Source: Streptomyces sp. ISL-96
GTDB taxonomy: Bacteria > Actinomycetota > Actinomycetes > Streptomycetales > Streptomycetaceae
Direction of reading: 5' to 3'
Length of the DNA: 64,000 nucleotides
Assembly: GCF_018614035.1 (NCBI RefSeq)
Contig: NZ_JAGGPA010000010.1
Location: 37,728-101,727, forward strand
Position 1 is the stretch's first letter, and each line of letters begins with the position of its first letter. The notes beneath the pieces are model-generated. The model was given only the letters and a program-made list of their open reading frames with translations, did not search any database and was not told where the DNA came from. A program made the position numbers and the translations under genes. Shown here one piece after another: positions 62,948 through 64,000 of the stretch.

Positions 62948-63040
62948 TCACGCGAGCGGAAGGGTGTTCCAGCCGCCGCCCACCCGGATACGGGACGCGA
63001 AGGTGCCGTCGCCCTTGCCCAGGTACAGCCACGGACGACG
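62948..63040 (-). pseudogene. Remnant of a second FG-GAP protein gene
   Basis: The minus strand reads WLYLGKGDGTFASRIRVGGG and WNTLPLA before a stop, very like WLYEGRGDGTYAPRTRIGGG in the intact gene next to it, but joined to unrelated sequence upstream and lacking other repeats. It is the C-terminal end of a related gene, 170 bases upstream of the intact gene's start. Confidence 0.7.
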
Positions 63041-63174
63041 ACACGCATCACGGCCTTGGCGGGCTTGGTGAGGTCTCAGTCGACCTCGATGTACGCGACG
63101 AGAATGAGCGCAACGGTGGCCGCCGGCCCCAGAGGGCGCCTCAGGCCAGCCTTCTGCTCGAACGTCAGGGTGAA

Positions 63175-63232
63175 GCCGTGACCAGCAGCACCCGGTCCTC
63201 CAGCGACAAGCTCCACGGCCGGCCTCTGCGGC
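63175..63232 (-). mobile_element. Inverted 58-bp fragment of the IS5-type transposase
   Basis: Reverse complement of 59865-59922 with one mismatch, encoding RRGRPWSLSLEDRVLLVTA. The fragment has neither the rest of the gene nor recognisable IS ends. With 59824-60280 it brackets the intact FG-GAP gene in inverted orientation. Confidence 0.85.
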
Positions 63233-63235
63233 AGC

Positions 63236-63286
63236 CAGCGCGGAGACGGGGATGACGATCAGAGGGCCGCCCATCGACTCCACCCA
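63236..63286 (-). pseudogene. Imm21-like immunity gene fragment
   Basis: Minus-strand frame WVESMGGPLIVIPVSAL matches, as I recall it, the conserved N-terminus of Imm21-family immunity proteins of polymorphic toxin systems. The frame then runs straight into the transposase fragment at 63232, so the gene is cut off after 17 recognisable residues. No toxin gene was seen nearby. Confidence 0.45.
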
Positions 63287-63582
63287 GACAGGAGAGGCAT
63301 GGACCGTATCGAGGTGGAGTCCCCTTCCGGGAAGCCCTATCCACCAGGCGGCCAGTGGTGCTGCGGTGGTGCTCTATGACGTGCCCCCCTGACGGGACAG
63401 CCGTCATCACCCGGCTCCTCACCTCATCGACCGGACAAGGTCTAATCCAGCATGTGACGCAGACCGAGCCTTTCCACACCGGCGTAAATGCCGCATAAGG
63501 GATGCGCAGGTTCGTCTTCTGTTGGGTTCGTCGCATTCCGCCCCGGCCGCCCGCGCCGACAGAACCACTTGCTCCTGGACGG

Positions 63583-63779
63583 CCCTCCACCCACCCACAT
63601 CAGCAACGTGCTTGAGGTTCGGCCGATCACCGCTCGGGGGTGGACGCCGAACCGGCCCGAGTCACCCCATTCAACTGTCGCGCCCAGCCTGCAGACTTGC
63701 CGGTCCGCAGGTCGAAACGGATGGCCGGCTGCCCACTCAGCGGGGTGCGCGTGTGCGTCCGGAATGGGGATGCCGCACC
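63583..63779. repeat. Right arm of the long inverted repeat, split by 94 bp
   Basis: 63583-63618 and 63709-63779 together equal the reverse complement of 57398-57500. The 94 bases between them (63619-63712) are absent on the left side and are flanked by the direct repeat AGGT (63615-63618 and 63709-63712). This is either a small insertion with a 4-bp duplication or a deletion in the left copy. Sequence 63780-64000 holds no gene I can support; a GATCG-rich palindromic stretch lies near 63850-63890. Confidence 0.85.
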
Positions 63780-64000
63780 AACAACCGTCGCCGCACCCGC
63801 TAAGACTGGGGCCGAGCCGCCCCCTAGACCCGTACTTCGCAGGTCACCCGATCGTGAAGATCAACTGGTCACGACCGATCGCCGCTCAGTCCGGTCCGCA
63901 ACGGCGATCGCAATGCCGGTCCGATCCGGTCGGGTTCGGACGCCGAAGAGCCGCTGCGGCGAACCTTTTCAGCGACCCGCGAAGTCCGGGCCTAGACCTC

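Noticed and set aside
63780..64000. Attachment site or gene at the window's right end
   Set aside because: Only GATCG-rich imperfect palindromes without a coding frame; nothing identifiable before the window ends.

Overview
The window is chromosomal DNA of a Streptomyces-type actinomycete. The GC content is very high, GTG starts are common, genes are packed with ATGA/GTGA/TGATG overlaps, and several families are typical of the genus (SCO4402-like protein, DmdR1-type iron regulator, GPP34, DUF6381, DUF4360, zinc-finger/MDMPI proteins). From memory, the order purU / SCO4402-like / dmdR1 / SIS / citA / pdxH / coumarate-CoA ligase operon / serC follows the S. coelicolor SCO4403 to SCO4366 stretch. 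No tRNA, rRNA, CRISPR array, prophage or recognisable biosynthetic cluster was seen.

Layout. (1) 0-7.8 kb: a catabolic cluster (SDR, cyclase-family hydrolase, two adjacent acyl-CoA dehydrogenases, amidohydrolase, acyl-CoA synthetase). Its two divergent promoter regions carry three copies of one 15-bp palindrome, so it looks like a single regulon; its amidohydrolase has lost the middle of the barrel. (2) 7.8-29 kb: regulatory and housekeeping genes: EF-hand protein, STAS protein, an ECF sigma factor with a zinc-finger/MDMPI partner, purU, a lipoprotein receptor, an NsdA-like regulator divergent from a primase/polymerase-domain gene, an ABC exporter, an alpha/beta hydrolase behind a possible LexA box, dmdR1, a SIS protein, and a two-component system divergent from a MacAB-like exporter. 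(3) 29-33 kb: PAS protein, a candidate very short transcript, pdxH and citA. (4) 33.1-43.6 kb: an operon read leftwards from 43612 (TIGR03084, AtuA-like, biotin-dependent carboxylase beta and alpha, acyl-CoA dehydrogenase, CoA ligase, enoyl-CoA hydratase, TetR) for degradation of a branched or aromatic acid. The CoA ligase is interrupted by a frameshift. (5) 43.7-57.3 kb: EamA transporter, a giant FAD/Fe-S oxidoreductase, serC, DUF4360 protein, a DrrAB-like exporter with its TetR repressor and a perfect double operator, a GNAT-AAA fusion and secreted or esterase proteins. (6) 57.3-64 kb: an accessory patch bounded by a 103-bp inverted repeat (right copy split by a 94-bp insertion). It holds DUF1062 and GPP34 genes, a secreted FG-GAP protein, and fragments of IS5-type transposases, of a second FG-GAP gene and of an Imm21-like immunity gene.

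Most interesting: the shared 15-bp operator of the first cluster, two broken catabolic genes (5319-6098 and 34443-36022), the predicted promoter-peptide-terminator unit at 30742-30970, the perfect 20-bp inverted repeat at 52017-52060, and the inverted-repeat-bounded gene graveyard at the right end.
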